From CAWBNS01 sp964445105 (GTDB lineage: Bacteria; Chlamydiota; Chlamydiia; Chlamydiales; JAJFMA01): a stretch of DNA of 35,528 nucleotides. Below are positions 1 to 7,654 of the stretch, piece by piece. Each line of letters starts with the position of its first letter. Within the stretch, counting starts at the first letter, position 1. A program made the position numbers and the translations under genes. The stretch spans positions 1 through 35,528 of the forward strand of contig CAYUJS010000019.1 of the NCBI GenBank assembly GCA_964445105.1, in the 5' to 3' direction. The notes beneath the pieces were generated by a model. That model was not told the DNA's origin. It saw nothing but the letters and a program-made list of their open reading frames with translations, and made no database searches.

Positions 1-204
1 CTCTGCAAGTATCTTACCTCCTCCGCTACGCTGAGTACAGGTTTGAATTGCACCCTACCTAGCGGGATTGCTTTACAAGAACTGGAAAAACGCTTCATTA
101 TCGAAACCTTACAAACCCACCGCGACCGCAATCGTGCGGCCGAGCAGTTGGGTATGAGCGTAGAAGCTTTACGCGAGAAGTTGAAAGAGTACAACTTGTC
201 ATAG
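1..204 (+). CDS. C-terminal end of a sigma-54-dependent (NtrC-family) regulator, partial
   Basis: The reading frame is open from base 1 to a TAG at 202-204 and is cut off by the window start. The visible 67 residues end in a Fis-type helix-turn-helix: a long first helix (ELEKRFIIETL), then NRAAEQLGM-S-EALREKLKEY. This is the usual DNA-binding tail of sigma-54 activators of the NtrC/AtoC type. The AAA+ ATPase and receiver domains would lie upstream, outside the window. The next gene starts six bases after the stop, so the two are probably co-transcribed. Chlamydiae carry one such regulator (AtoC/CtcC, with sensor AtoS/CtcB); whether this is that gene or a second one cannot be told from the tail alone. 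Confidence 0.7.
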   Translation, partial: LCKYLTSSATLSTGLNCTLPSGIALQELEKRFIIETLQTHRDRNRAAEQLGMSVEALREKLKEYNLS

Positions 205-210
205 GAATTC

Positions 211-1257
211 ATGAAGAGCCAGAAACCGCTTACCATCGGTATCGGTGGCGGCAAGGGCGGCGTTGGTAAGTCTATGGTCAGCTCTAACCTGGCCGTACAA
301 TATGCCCTCGCCGGATTGCGTGTCATTGTGATCGACCTCGACTTCGGTGCTGCTAACCTCCACACCATTTTTGGGTTACGCCAACCTCCGCTAAGCTTAG
401 GCGATTATTTCAGCTCGCCCGGGGCAAAACTCGCTGATTTTATTGTCAAAACTAGTATAGAGAACCTCGCGCTCGTCCCCAGTAGCGGATTTGTACCTGA
501 GCTGGCCAACCTTAAACACCTTCAACGTGTCAAGCTCATCAACCAGATCCAAACTTTAGATGCAGACTTGATTCTCTTGGATTTGGGAGCTGGCAGCTCG
601 CTGAACGTCGTCGACTTTTTTTCTATGACTGACGCAGGCATTATTGTGGCAACCCCAGAACCGACTTCTGTATTGAATGCCTACGAATTTCTTAAGAATG
701 TAGTTTACCGCATCTTCTTTCGCATGTTCCGCCATCAAAAAAATATTCAGGAACTTCTCAAAAGCTCCACGGCTTCCAATACGGGCATCACCACAGTCAC
801 CCAATTGGCACAAATGATCGAAAAATATTCGCCATTAGCTGCTGAAAACCTACAAGGTGTGTGCGACGACCTAAACTTTCACCTGGTGTTTAATCAAGCT
901 AGAAAAGTTTCCGACAGCCAATTCGGGACAAAGCTCAATCAAATTTGCTATAAATACCTCAACGTACAACTCAACTTTTCGGGTTTGCTTTTCTATAACG
1001 AAGAGGTCCCCGACTGTGTACGGAAAATGTGCCCGATCAGCATTGCACGCCCTGACTCCGCCACTAGCCACACGCTAAAATCCATCGCGCTTACAACACT
1101 ACACCGCATCACGCAAAAAATCGCCGCTGAGACCATTATGGAGCCTTTTGAGCAGCAGCTCGCCGGCGTTGCACGAACGGCGCAAGAAGATTTTGAGCGC
1201 AATCTCCTTACGCAAAAACGCCTGCAGCGCATCAAAGAAAAGCATTTGGACGAATAG
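211..1257 (+). CDS. MinD/ParA-family ATPase, FlhG-like
   Basis: A 348-residue P-loop ATPase with a deviant Walker A motif near the N-terminus (GGGKGGVGKS, residues 12-21), a switch-type ADLILLDLGAG segment around residue 120, and the PEPTS motif around residue 149 typical of MinD/FlhG proteins. Family members dimerise on ATP and regulate the placement or number of polar structures, including flagella. No clear C-terminal membrane-targeting helix like that of true MinD is evident; instead a tail rich in charged residues and Gln follows. The start at 211 has a weak AGGAA upstream and lies six bases after the stop of the sigma-54 regulator fragment, suggesting an operon. Similar stand-alone 'MinD/ParA family' proteins beside response regulators occur in non-flagellated bacteria, so a flagellar role is inference only. 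Confidence 0.8.
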   Translation: MKSQKPLTIGIGGGKGGVGKSMVSSNLAVQYALAGLRVIVIDLDFGAANLHTIFGLRQPPLSLGDYFSSPGAKLADFIVKTSIENLALVPSSGFVPELANLKHLQRVKLINQIQTLDADLILLDLGAGSSLNVVDFFSMTDAGIIVATPEPTSVLNAYEFLKNVVYRIFFRMFRHQKNIQELLKSSTASNTGITTVTQLAQMIEKYSPLAAENLQGVCDDLNFHLVFNQARKVSDSQFGTKLNQICYKYLNVQLNFSGLLFYNEEVPDCVRKMCPISIARPDSATSHTLKSIALTTLHRITQKIAAETIMEPFEQQLAGVARTAQEDFERNLLTQKRLQRIKEKHLDE

Positions 1258-1536
1258 GGGCGGCTTGAGCCAGTTAACCTAGGCTTAGCACAAGCGTCAA
1301 GTTCTCACCGGAGCCCCAAGCCGGGCACTGACGATTGCAGCCCCCAAGTACAGCTAGGCCTTTTCGGCTAAAGCCACCCAGAGATGTTTTACGGCCCCCC
1401 CCCGCCCTTCATTCTTCCCACAAGCCATTTTTTGCGCGGCTTAAAAAATCGCCCCCGAACTTCTTCATACAAGTAATCGCATGGCTGCGACCCCTTACTG
1501 CAGATCTAAATTTTCGTCTCCGAGCTGTTTAATGCC

Positions 1537-3477
1537 TTATCCCTCCAGATTGCTGTAATCCGCCACCTCACCTTGATTCGAACCTTTAATTTCCTCTAAG
1601 AATCCCTGGACGCTTACTTCTTTCAGGTTTTTAATATTATGTTTGATTAAATCGCGGCTATCATTTTTAGCGATTGCCAATGGCACATTGCCGCAAAAAA
1701 GTTCGCCTTTTGGATTTGTTCGGAAAAAAGGCAGATCGCCATGCTTGACGTCATTTTCTTCAAGAGCGTCAGTCAATCTACCATTCAGGTATGCCTTTAA
1801 TCTGTCTACCAAATCTGCACTGAACTCCGATTTTCCTCCCCCCTTTGGCGCTGACATCCCTTCCAACTCTTGCTTCAGATCCTCTTTCAAATCTGAGTCA
1901 TCAACCACGAAATCGTAAGTTTTAGCCGTCTCCCCTCGATAGAGTTCTGTCCCGATTAGGTCACAAAAAGCCTCTGTCCGAAGGTGAGGTAGCAAATACA
2001 AGACAGATTTAAGAGCGGAGGTTTCCACCAGAACATGCCGAACAGGAAGGTTCTCCGGTATCTTCTCATCTACAAAAGTCGAAAATGCCTCTTGTTGACT
2101 TCCAACCAATTTTTTTATCTGGTCAAATCCCTCTCTGATAGATTCGAGGTAGTCCCTAGCATGGTGTGAGAGCTGTTGGCCATTCTCATCGAGCAAAGTT
2201 ACGTGACTGTTCGTGGGCGCGCCCATGTTATCCTCAAGATTGATAACAGCGTATAGCAACTCCGTTAGCTGTCCGCGCCGCAAACCCTCTGCATTAAACG
2301 CCACCTCTAGATCGATCAGGTACGGCCGGCCTGCGTGAACCAGCACGTTTTCTTGGTGCAAGTCCCTAATGCCAAAAATGTGGCCGAGTGCTTGAATGGC
2401 CCCCAATGTGCGATAGTATCCCTTCATTTGGTCTTGATTTAGGCGGCAATCGTCTTGGCCGTGCGACAAAAATTTAACATAGCCATACCCTTCTTTTGAG
2501 AGATGAGGAAAGGTGGGCAGCAGAGCCTCGGAGCCAGCTAGCCCGCCCTCCGCTGCGTTGCTACTGGACGAGCCTCGCATATTTGTTAGGTGGTTCACAA
2601 GGGCAAAAAGGCTGTTAGATTCACCGGATATTAACCGGTCCGCTTCAATACTTCTGGGTTTGTAAACGATTACTTTGCTTTCCCCATCCACCTCGAGATG
2701 GATAAACGAGGGTTTTAAACCGCCGTTATGCGTTTCCCCGCCTACGTGTACAATTTTCTGCAGAATGATCTTCTCAGTGTCTACCCCCGGAAAAAAAGTG
2801 TCTGCTATCTCTTGCTTATCTTGGTTTATATTTCGTTCAATAGTCTTCATAGAAGATTTAAAGTCAGACAACTGCTGATTAATTAAATTTTTTATATCGG
2901 AAAGTTGCTCGAATTTAGCGTCGAACAGAAGACCTCCCATACTTCTCAGTTCTTTAGTTAACAAATCTCTATTCTCTGGACCCCTAGCTTGTTCTGGTAC
3001 TTTTGCTAAAACAGCCTCCACGATATTGTCTATGTTTGCGTGCAACGCATGCTCTGAGGCGGGGCCAACCTTGTCCTTATCGTTGAGGAGGTTAATGTTG
3101 TCGACCATCGCTTTCGAGGTTAACGGCACTGGCGCTTTCGACTCAGCGCTAGAAAGAAGCCGGCTGAACACAAAGGCTGCGCCGAGAGAAGCCACTAAAA
3201 GAGCAGTGGCAACGGGCGCTGAGTTGTCTATTTGGTGCCAGGCACCTGCGGCCAACAAACTCACTACAGCAACTGCTCCGCCAAGGGTGAATAACTTAGA
3301 CACCTGCGGCCGGCTAGGGATTTGCGCCCTAAGCGAGGCAGACCAGGTAATGTTACGTAAGGCCGGCGGCGGATTTGCTGCGGCCTCGCCGTTTCCCGGG
3401 TTCGCCGCTCTTTGGCCCCCAGCCAGTGGGCCTCTGATCTGGTTGTTATCAAAGCCTCTTAGTCCTGCACCGTTCAT
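1537..3477 (-). CDS. Predicted inclusion-membrane protein with a LanM-type (DUF4135) dehydratase/kinase domain
   Basis: 646 residues. Residues 62-108 hold two hydrophobic stretches separated by a short polar turn, like the bilobed segment of chlamydial Inc proteins. Residues about 235-600 match the dehydration domain of class II lanthipeptide synthetases: GxTHNGG (247-253), VYKPRSI with Lys273, an RDLHQENV catalytic loop (Asp372, His374, Asn377), LIDLE (Asp389, Glu391), Arg480 and Thr486 spaced as the phosphate-elimination pair described for CylM, and a GDLPFF motif (580-585) typical of LanM. A LanC cyclase domain, which would bring the length to about 1000, is absent, and no precursor peptide or transporter gene is nearby. 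The start is set by AGGAGGG five bases upstream. The fold is related to eukaryotic lipid kinases, so it may phosphorylate a host protein or lipid; that is inference. An alternative is a decayed or solitary lanthipeptide enzyme. Confidence 0.8.
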   Translation of the reverse strand: MNGAGLRGFDNNQIRGPLAGGQRAANPGNGEAAANPPPALRNITWSASLRAQIPSRPQVSKLFTLGGAVAVVSLLAAGAWHQIDNSAPVATALLVASLGAAFVFSRLLSSAESKAPVPLTSKAMVDNINLLNDKDKVGPASEHALHANIDNIVEAVLAKVPEQARGPENRDLLTKELRSMGGLLFDAKFEQLSDIKNLINQQLSDFKSSMKTIERNINQDKQEIADTFFPGVDTEKIILQKIVHVGGETHNGGLKPSFIHLEVDGESKVIVYKPRSIEADRLISGESNSLFALVNHLTNMRGSSSSNAAEGGLAGSEALLPTFPHLSKEGYGYVKFLSHGQDDCRLNQDQMKGYYRTLGAIQALGHIFGIRDLHQENVLVHAGRPYLIDLEVAFNAEGLRRGQLTELLYAVINLEDNMGAPTNSHVTLLDENGQQLSHHARDYLESIREGFDQIKKLVGSQQEAFSTFVDEKIPENLPVRHVLVETSALKSVLYLLPHLRTEAFCDLIGTELYRGETAKTYDFVVDDSDLKEDLKQELEGMSAPKGGGKSEFSADLVDRLKAYLNGRLTDALEENDVKHGDLPFFRTNPKGELFCGNVPLAIAKNDSRDLIKHNIKNLKEVSVQGFLEEIKGSNQGEVADYSNLEG

Positions 3478-3665
3478 CGGTTCCCTCCTGAATACTGCTT
3501 AGCTATAGACGATCCTTTATTAATAAATTAAACTATTAATATATAAATATTCAATTAATAATTAATATAAAAATCACTCTATTAACACTATTAAATATAT
3601 TTAAAATATTTTCAGACAGTGCTAAGTAAAAACGCAGATTGTTTCTAGCTCTTGGATATGGGGCA
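3478..3665. other. Very AT-rich intergenic stretch upstream of the LanM-like gene
   Basis: The DNA from about 3510 to 3615 consists almost entirely of A and T (repeated ATTAAT, TATAAA and AATATT words), unlike the balanced composition around it. It lies directly upstream of the minus-strand LanM-like gene, so it probably holds that gene's promoter, but many TATA-like words are possible and no single -35/-10 pair can be chosen. AT-rich upstream DNA is common in transferred genes silenced by nucleoid proteins. No coding region is seen. Confidence 0.5.
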
Positions 3666-3672
3666 AAAAGCG

Positions 3673-3784
3673 GGTAACTTCTCAATAACTCCGGGTACGC
3701 AAGTGAAAGGCAGCGCCTGCGCAGTTGTGGGGGCTGGCGAGTGACGCAATCCGGCTCTCTTACCCCGACTTATTGAGAAGTTAC
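3673..3784. mobile_element. 112-bp MITE-like element with 24-bp inverted ends and a 7-bp target duplication
   Basis: The left end 3674-3697 and right end 3761-3784 are inverted repeats: 15 bases are perfect (GTAACTTCTCAATAA at 3674-3688 against TTATTGAGAAGTTAC at 3770-3784) and the pairing extends to 24 bases with two mismatches. AAAAGCG occurs immediately outside both ends, at 3666-3672 and 3785-3791, as expected for a target-site duplication. The roughly 63-bp interior has no ORF. This structure fits a non-autonomous miniature transposable element mobilised by an IS transposase encoded elsewhere. Confidence 0.8.
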
Positions 3785-3959
3785 AAAAGCGAGATAAAAA
3801 TTATCCGAAGATTCTATTAATTAGTTAGAACTACTAAAAACTGTCTTATTTGCTGCGTGTCAAAAAAAAACGCTATTTTTTTCGCATTTAATCTGTTATC
3901 CTTATTTCTAAGCAACTGTGTATGCTTATGTCCAAACCCCAGTAAGAAAGGATGATGCT

Positions 3960-4484
3960 ATGAACATGCTCCACAAAGATGCGATTGCTGACGAACGATA
4001 TTTGTACAGAAGGCTTAACGCGCTTGTTCAGCCTGTGCTCCAGAGAGTGTCGGAACAAATAGACAACTATAGCATTGAAGAAATCCAAGCAATTGCAACT
4101 GCCGCCCTAGGGTTGTGTACGGAATGGGCACTAGTGAGGAAGGAGATGGGCTGCTCGAATGAGGAAGTCATCATCGATGGTGTGGTAAAGGCACTAGCCC
4201 ATGAGCACGTGATTAAGCCGATAGAACCTGAGATTGACGAGATTTTTCGCATCCTAGCTGAGCAAGACCCGCGGGTAGCGACCTACATAGCAAGCACGCC
4301 CCTTAGGTTATGCTATGGCAACCGAGCAATGAAGGGCGCGTTTATGAGAGAACACAGCTACCAGCCGCTCGAAGACAAAATGGCAGAGCGGCTAAAGCCT
4401 TTCGTTACTGGAGAGCTTGCCCCTATCTTGAAGCCGGCAAGTTTCGGCTGGATGAGTTTATTCAATCGCTTATGGCCTTTATAA
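3960..4484 (+). CDS. Hypothetical protein, mostly helical
   Basis: 174 residues from the ATG at 3960, chosen because AAAGGA sits at a good distance upstream; an in-frame ATG at 3918 has no such site. I do not recognise the family. The sequence is predicted to be mainly alpha-helical, with no signal peptide and no clear membrane segment; the end (SLFNRLWPL) is hydrophobic. The gene stands alone between the MITE-like element upstream and a group II intron remnant that begins within about 20 bases downstream. This setting and the lack of a recognised family point to accessory DNA. A weak promoter-like pair (TTGCTG at 3850, CTATTT at 3873, spacing 17) precedes it. Confidence 0.6.
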   Translation: MNMLHKDAIADERYLYRRLNALVQPVLQRVSEQIDNYSIEEIQAIATAALGLCTEWALVRKEMGCSNEEVIIDGVVKALAHEHVIKPIEPEIDEIFRILAEQDPRVATYIASTPLRLCYGNRAMKGAFMREHSYQPLEDKMAERLKPFVTGELAPILKPASFGWMSLFNRLWPL

Positions 4485-4542
4485 CGGCGACCTAGGACGT
4501 TAGGTGGTATAGGGGCCGGTCACCCGGCGCACTCCCCCAGTT

Positions 4543-4576
4543 GGATCATGGCATGCCTTATTTAGGCACCACGCTC
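4543..4576 (-). ncRNA. Group II intron domain V-like hairpin
   Basis: On the minus strand the sequence begins GAGCGTGGTGCC, has a TAAATAA loop, then GGCA, a two-base TG bulge, and CCATGATC. The lower stem pairs GAGCGTGG with CCATGATC with a single G-A mismatch, and the upper stem pairs TGCC with GGCA. The 5' GAGC start, the overall 34-base length, the two-base bulge on the 3' strand and the location just after the maturase stop are hallmarks of domain V, the catalytic hairpin of group II introns. The mismatch in the lower stem would fit decay. Confidence 0.7.
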
Positions 4577-4604
4577 GAGACTCACCATTTACTTCTGCTA
4601 CGGT

Positions 4605-4955
4605 TTAATAAAGCCTATGACATATCTTCGCTACAGGGACAGGGTATTCTTCAAGAAAGGATCCAAATTTATCCCAGTTGAAGGACTTCTTCTGGCTACG
4701 CCGATTGAGCCATTTATGCATCGATCGCGTCGCCATCGTCACAAAGGTCTGTACTCTGCTCACGTTGAAAGAGACTCCATAGTATTGGATATGCCCCCTT
4801 ACTTTTGCGCAGAATGTCTTCCACAGATCCCCTAGACGCTTTTTATTCCTATTGCCCTTAGCCCATTTTTCTATATTCGCCATTTTTCTGCTCAGTGTCT
4901 TACCGCTTGTCTTGACTTTGGGTATTGTGTGAGGTGACCCCCAAATATTGGACAC
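4605..4955 (-). pseudogene. C-terminal fragment of a group II intron reverse transcriptase/maturase
   Basis: About 105 residues remain of a protein normally 400-600 long. The fragment covers the maturase (domain X/GIIM) region: RLGDLWKTFCAKVRGHIQYYGV, then HKWLNRRSQKKSFNWDKF, then a PVPVAKI-type ending, all typical of bacterial group II intron ORFs. The reverse transcriptase active site (YADD) is absent, so the product cannot support splicing or retrohoming. The first dozen residues, up to about HTIP, probably come from unrelated DNA at the truncation point. The stop codon is the natural one, since a domain V hairpin follows at the expected place. Confidence 0.8.
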
Positions 4956-4996
4956 TAAAACGGTGGGAATAAGGTAATAAACTCAAGTTTTAGCTT

Positions 4997-5048
4997 TTTT
5001 CAAAGGCCCCCAGTAAATACTGAAGGGCCCTTGAAATTTCTTTTTTTC
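4997..5048. terminator. Hairpin with T-run, likely terminator
   Basis: The arms TTTCAAAGGCCC and GGGCCCTTGAAA (with small interruptions; CAGT/ACTG extends the stem) enclose a short AAA-containing loop and are followed on the plus strand by TTTCTTTTTTTCCC. This is a rho-independent terminator pattern for plus-strand transcripts. The rest of the gene-free stretch 4956-5273 shows nothing else I can name. Confidence 0.6.
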
Positions 5049-5273
5049 CCGCCCGAAAGGATTTCTGATCGCTTTGTTTTTCTTCGAGCAAATTTTTCAC
5101 TTGGGCCTCCACAGATCAGTATGAACACTCTTCTATGGCTCGGACCGAAAGCCAAGATGGTCGCTCAGCGAGCGTGTTTTATGAGTATTCTATGAGTATT
5201 TCAAGAGCAATCATCTGATTATCAATGCTTTATTCTCCTTGCCGACGCGCGCGCTATAAACAAGAAACCAGCA

Positions 5274-5810
5274 TCAGCCGCTCAAAAAAACCAACTTTTG
5301 ACCATCCCAACGGCCTACTTTGGTGAGGCGCAGACGGCCGGCTCCGGTCCATTCGCGGTAGAGATACTGACCGGTCTGATCGTAACTACCTTCGACCATT
5401 TTGGCCCCTACTTCGTTCCATTTTGTGATGCTGTAGTGACTGGGCCCCGTATAATAGTGTACCTCTTGGGCTAGCGCCCCGTTGGGGTGGTAGTAGCGAA
5501 GCTGGCCCGTCTGCTGGCCTACGCAAAATTCTGCTTCCAGCTCTGGCTGCCCATTTGCCATCCACAGGTCATCCCGACCGTGCCGTAATCCTTTTGCAAA
5601 ATGTACGCGACGACGCAAGCGACCGTTGCGAAAGTAGAGTAATACCTCTCCATGCAAGAGCCCATGTTCGTAGCTTAGTAGGGCTTTTTGGGCCCCGTCC
5701 TGGTAAAAATATAGCTGTGGTCCGTGCCGCGCTTCGTCGGCATAGTTCTCTATGGTGTAGATCTGGCCTGTGCGGTAGTAGAAGCGTTTCTCCACGACCC
5801 TCCTATTCAA
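5274..5810 (-). CDS. MORN-variant (YwqK-type) repeat protein
   Basis: 178 residues made of tandem repeats of about 22-24 residues with the pattern G-x-x-x-x-Y-x-x-(D/N)-G-x-x-x-x-x-x-x-Y-x-x-G-x-x-H-G (for example YFYQDGAQKALLSYEHGLLHGE and YFRNGRLRRRVHFAKGLRHGR), the MORN_2 type seen in proteins annotated as YwqK-family. The function of these repeats is not established; they may mediate protein contacts. There is no signal peptide. The start overlaps the stop of the MAF-like gene by eight bases (5803-5810), so it is the last gene of the hemA operon and translationally coupled. A second protein of the same repeat class lies downstream of pheT. Confidence 0.75.
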   Translation of the reverse strand: MNRRVVEKRFYYRTGQIYTIENYADEARHGPQLYFYQDGAQKALLSYEHGLLHGEVLLYFRNGRLRRRVHFAKGLRHGRDDLWMANGQPELEAEFCVGQQTGQLRYYHPNGALAQEVHYYTGPSHYSITKWNEVGAKMVEGSYDQTGQYLYREWTGAGRLRLTKVGRWDGQKLVFLSG

Positions 5811-7644
5811 TCGGTTGGTATGCGTTTAAATCTACTTCGATGATCTGTAGATTGACCTCGGCTGTTTTTTTTAGAAAGGCTATACGTTTGGCTTCTAACT
5901 CAGCTAGTTTGCTCATGCGCTCTCCTTCGTTAAGGCGGTTGATTTGGCATTTCTCGGCATTTTGGGTACGGCTAAAGATCTCATTAAAGATCGATAGCAC
6001 ATACTTATAAGCGACTTCATGCTCGAGCTCAGCCTCGGTAAGCGCCATCTGCGGACTACTTCTCCCCTCTCTGGCTTGGATACGTATTTCGCGCAGCAGC
6101 GTGCGACAGTGCTTGACACAACGTACCAGACTCTCTTGCATTTTTTTGATAGAACTCCGCACGCGTCTCTTCGTCACTTGGGGCATAGCCGCGCTTTGGA
6201 TTGCCTCCCAAAGTATTTTTTGTAGATCAAGCTCTCGTTTAAGATGCTCTTGGGCCACTTCTTGGAGAGGTATATTGGGAATACCGGGGCAGCCCAGCCC
6301 GCCATCGGTTGCATTGATCAATTGGATATGGGGGTGCTCGGCAGCAAAGGTGCCTGTCCACTCAGACTCCATGATCCACTTCCACAAGGTCACCACAGGC
6401 TTTCCATGTATATCTAGGCGCACAACAGCTTCGCTATCAACCCCTGGATTTTGCCTGATCTTCTCCTCATCCATCTCCGCATCGCTGACTACACCCGGCG
6501 CATAGGCCTGCATATCTGTGTAGGCTAGGTCTAAGCCAACAAAAATAAGCGGGTTACACCCTAATTCGCAAGCTAGAGAGGTGCAAAAATTCACTACGTT
6601 GTGCCCTTCGTCGATGATATCGCCTGGAATTCCCAGCTGCTGCTCAAACCACTCTGGAGTGTCGTAGCCCCCTCCGCCGTTTACATAGAGGCGGGGCCCA
6701 TGAATCAAGCGAAAAGCCTGATGATGCATTCTACCGCGATAAAAATAGGGGGTTTCGAAAGAACTCGCTGTGCTCAGGCGCTGGTATTGTGCGCTATTGG
6801 GATCAATGCCTGCAGCCAAGTGCGGGTCAAGGCCGCTGGCATTCAGTGCATTGATAGCAGACCCCCCAGCTATGATAAGGGCCTTACCACGCAGTTGGTG
6901 CAGCTGCGGTAGCACCTTGGCTAGCGAAGGGCCAGCTCCACAAATAATTGCTGGCACCCCCTTAAACTGCTCAAATAAAGCGTTACCGTGATGTGATTGG
7001 TGCAGCTGCAATAAGTTGCTATAGAAATTGAGGTAGTAAGCGATACCGTGATCGAGATACTCGTCCACCAGCTCATTCCTTGCGTGCTGCTCGTAAGCTA
7101 AGTGGGCCTTAAGATTGGCGTAAATTGCGCCGCGGTGCTGCTCATAAGAGCGAAGTGCCGAGATTTGAAATGGTTTGAGTAAGCAATCCCACGTCAAAGT
7201 GCCCCAGAAGGCGGGATCCAACTGGACCGCACGGAAATATCTTAGCTCTACTTGCTCGTCTTTGAGTATGTCTGCCCCCAATTCCGTATGAAACAAGAAG
7301 TAGATTACTGCTGGATCATCCTCTAAGAAAATTAACCGACGCTTGGAACTCTTCTTTAACCAAGCCCGGACCGCCTGGTAGTAGTAGCCTAGTCCTACGC
7401 CAAAAACGTGCAAAATCTGGGTAGATGACAGTTCTAGAGAAGCAAACCACGCTCTTGCCTCCACCTGAGGATCTGCCTCGTGTAGTGTGTGAGAATCGAC
7501 TAGATGCAACAAATTGGGCAAGCCATTCTGCCCAACGAAGGGATCAAAATGGGCCACATTCACACAATCAAGCTGGTAGGCAAGCTGCGGTTGTAGACGG
7601 GCAAACCGCTCAATATTAACCTGAAAATATTCTTCTGAAGCCAT
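5803..7644 (-). CDS. MAF-like (DUF115) motility-accessory glycosyltransferase homologue
   Basis: 613 residues from the ATG at 7644, preferred because it lies ten bases after the stop of the preceding gene; a start at 7695 would overlap that gene by 41 bases. Central residues carry the DUF115/MptE-like signature: AIICGAGPSL (near 236-241), then LIIAGGSAINAL and a GLDPHLAAGIDP turn, followed later by FVGLDLAYTD. In Campylobacter, Helicobacter, Aeromonas and Clostridium, MAF proteins are thought to attach nonulosonic acids (pseudaminic or legionaminic) to flagellin. A PseB-like enzyme that starts pseudaminic acid synthesis is encoded about 1.7 kb away on the same strand. No flagellin is in this window, so the acceptor is unknown. 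The C-terminal third is helical and Lys/Arg rich. Confidence 0.8.
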   Translation of the reverse strand: MASEEYFQVNIERFARLQPQLAYQLDCVNVAHFDPFVGQNGLPNLLHLVDSHTLHEADPQVEARAWFASLELSSTQILHVFGVGLGYYYQAVRAWLKKSSKRRLIFLEDDPAVIYFLFHTELGADILKDEQVELRYFRAVQLDPAFWGTLTWDCLLKPFQISALRSYEQHRGAIYANLKAHLAYEQHARNELVDEYLDHGIAYYLNFYSNLLQLHQSHHGNALFEQFKGVPAIICGAGPSLAKVLPQLHQLRGKALIIAGGSAINALNASGLDPHLAAGIDPNSAQYQRLSTASSFETPYFYRGRMHHQAFRLIHGPRLYVNGGGGYDTPEWFEQQLGIPGDIIDEGHNVVNFCTSLACELGCNPLIFVGLDLAYTDMQAYAPGVVSDAEMDEEKIRQNPGVDSEAVVRLDIHGKPVVTLWKWIMESEWTGTFAAEHPHIQLINATDGGLGCPGIPNIPLQEVAQEHLKRELDLQKILWEAIQSAAMPQVTKRRVRSSIKKMQESLVRCVKHCRTLLREIRIQAREGRSSPQMALTEAELEHEVAYKYVLSIFNEIFSRTQNAEKCQINRLNEGERMSKLAELEAKRIAFLKKTAEVNLQIIEVDLNAYQPIE

Positions 7645-7654
7645 ACGTAGTCGC

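Larger units (their letters stand above)
4504..4955 (-). mobile_element. 3' remnant of a group II intron
   Basis: Read on the minus strand, this stretch holds the C-terminal part of a group II intron maturase followed by a domain V-like hairpin and then a second GC-rich hairpin (about 4504-4538, inner stem GCCGG/CCGGC) in the place of domain VI. The order ORF end, domain V, domain VI, 3' end is that of a bacterial group II intron. The 5' RNA domains I-III and the reverse transcriptase fingers/palm are missing, so the element cannot be active. On the 5' side it stops near a TGACCCCCAAATATTGGACA word (4935-4954) resembling IS3-type ends, which may mark the deletion or insertion that truncated it. 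Confidence 0.75.

Noticed and set aside
1335..1532. 65-residue ORF after the FlhG-like gene
   Set aside because: Pro/Arg-rich composition with a run of nine C, no ribosome-binding site, no recognisable family; treated as non-coding. The 1258-1536 gap holds nothing I can name.
1537..3477. Lanthipeptide biosynthesis gene cluster
   Set aside because: Only the dehydratase-type domain is present; no precursor peptide, LanC cyclase, protease or transporter gene is seen in 35 kb, so a full cluster is not supported.
3026..3502. 158-residue plus-strand ORF opposite the start of the LanM-like gene
   Set aside because: Lies antisense to a gene with clear motifs and a strong ribosome site, with no ribosome site of its own; a shadow of codon usage on the other strand.
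5555..6010. 151-residue plus-strand ORF across the MORN and MAF genes
   Set aside because: Antisense to two overlapping genes with clear motifs; no ribosome site.
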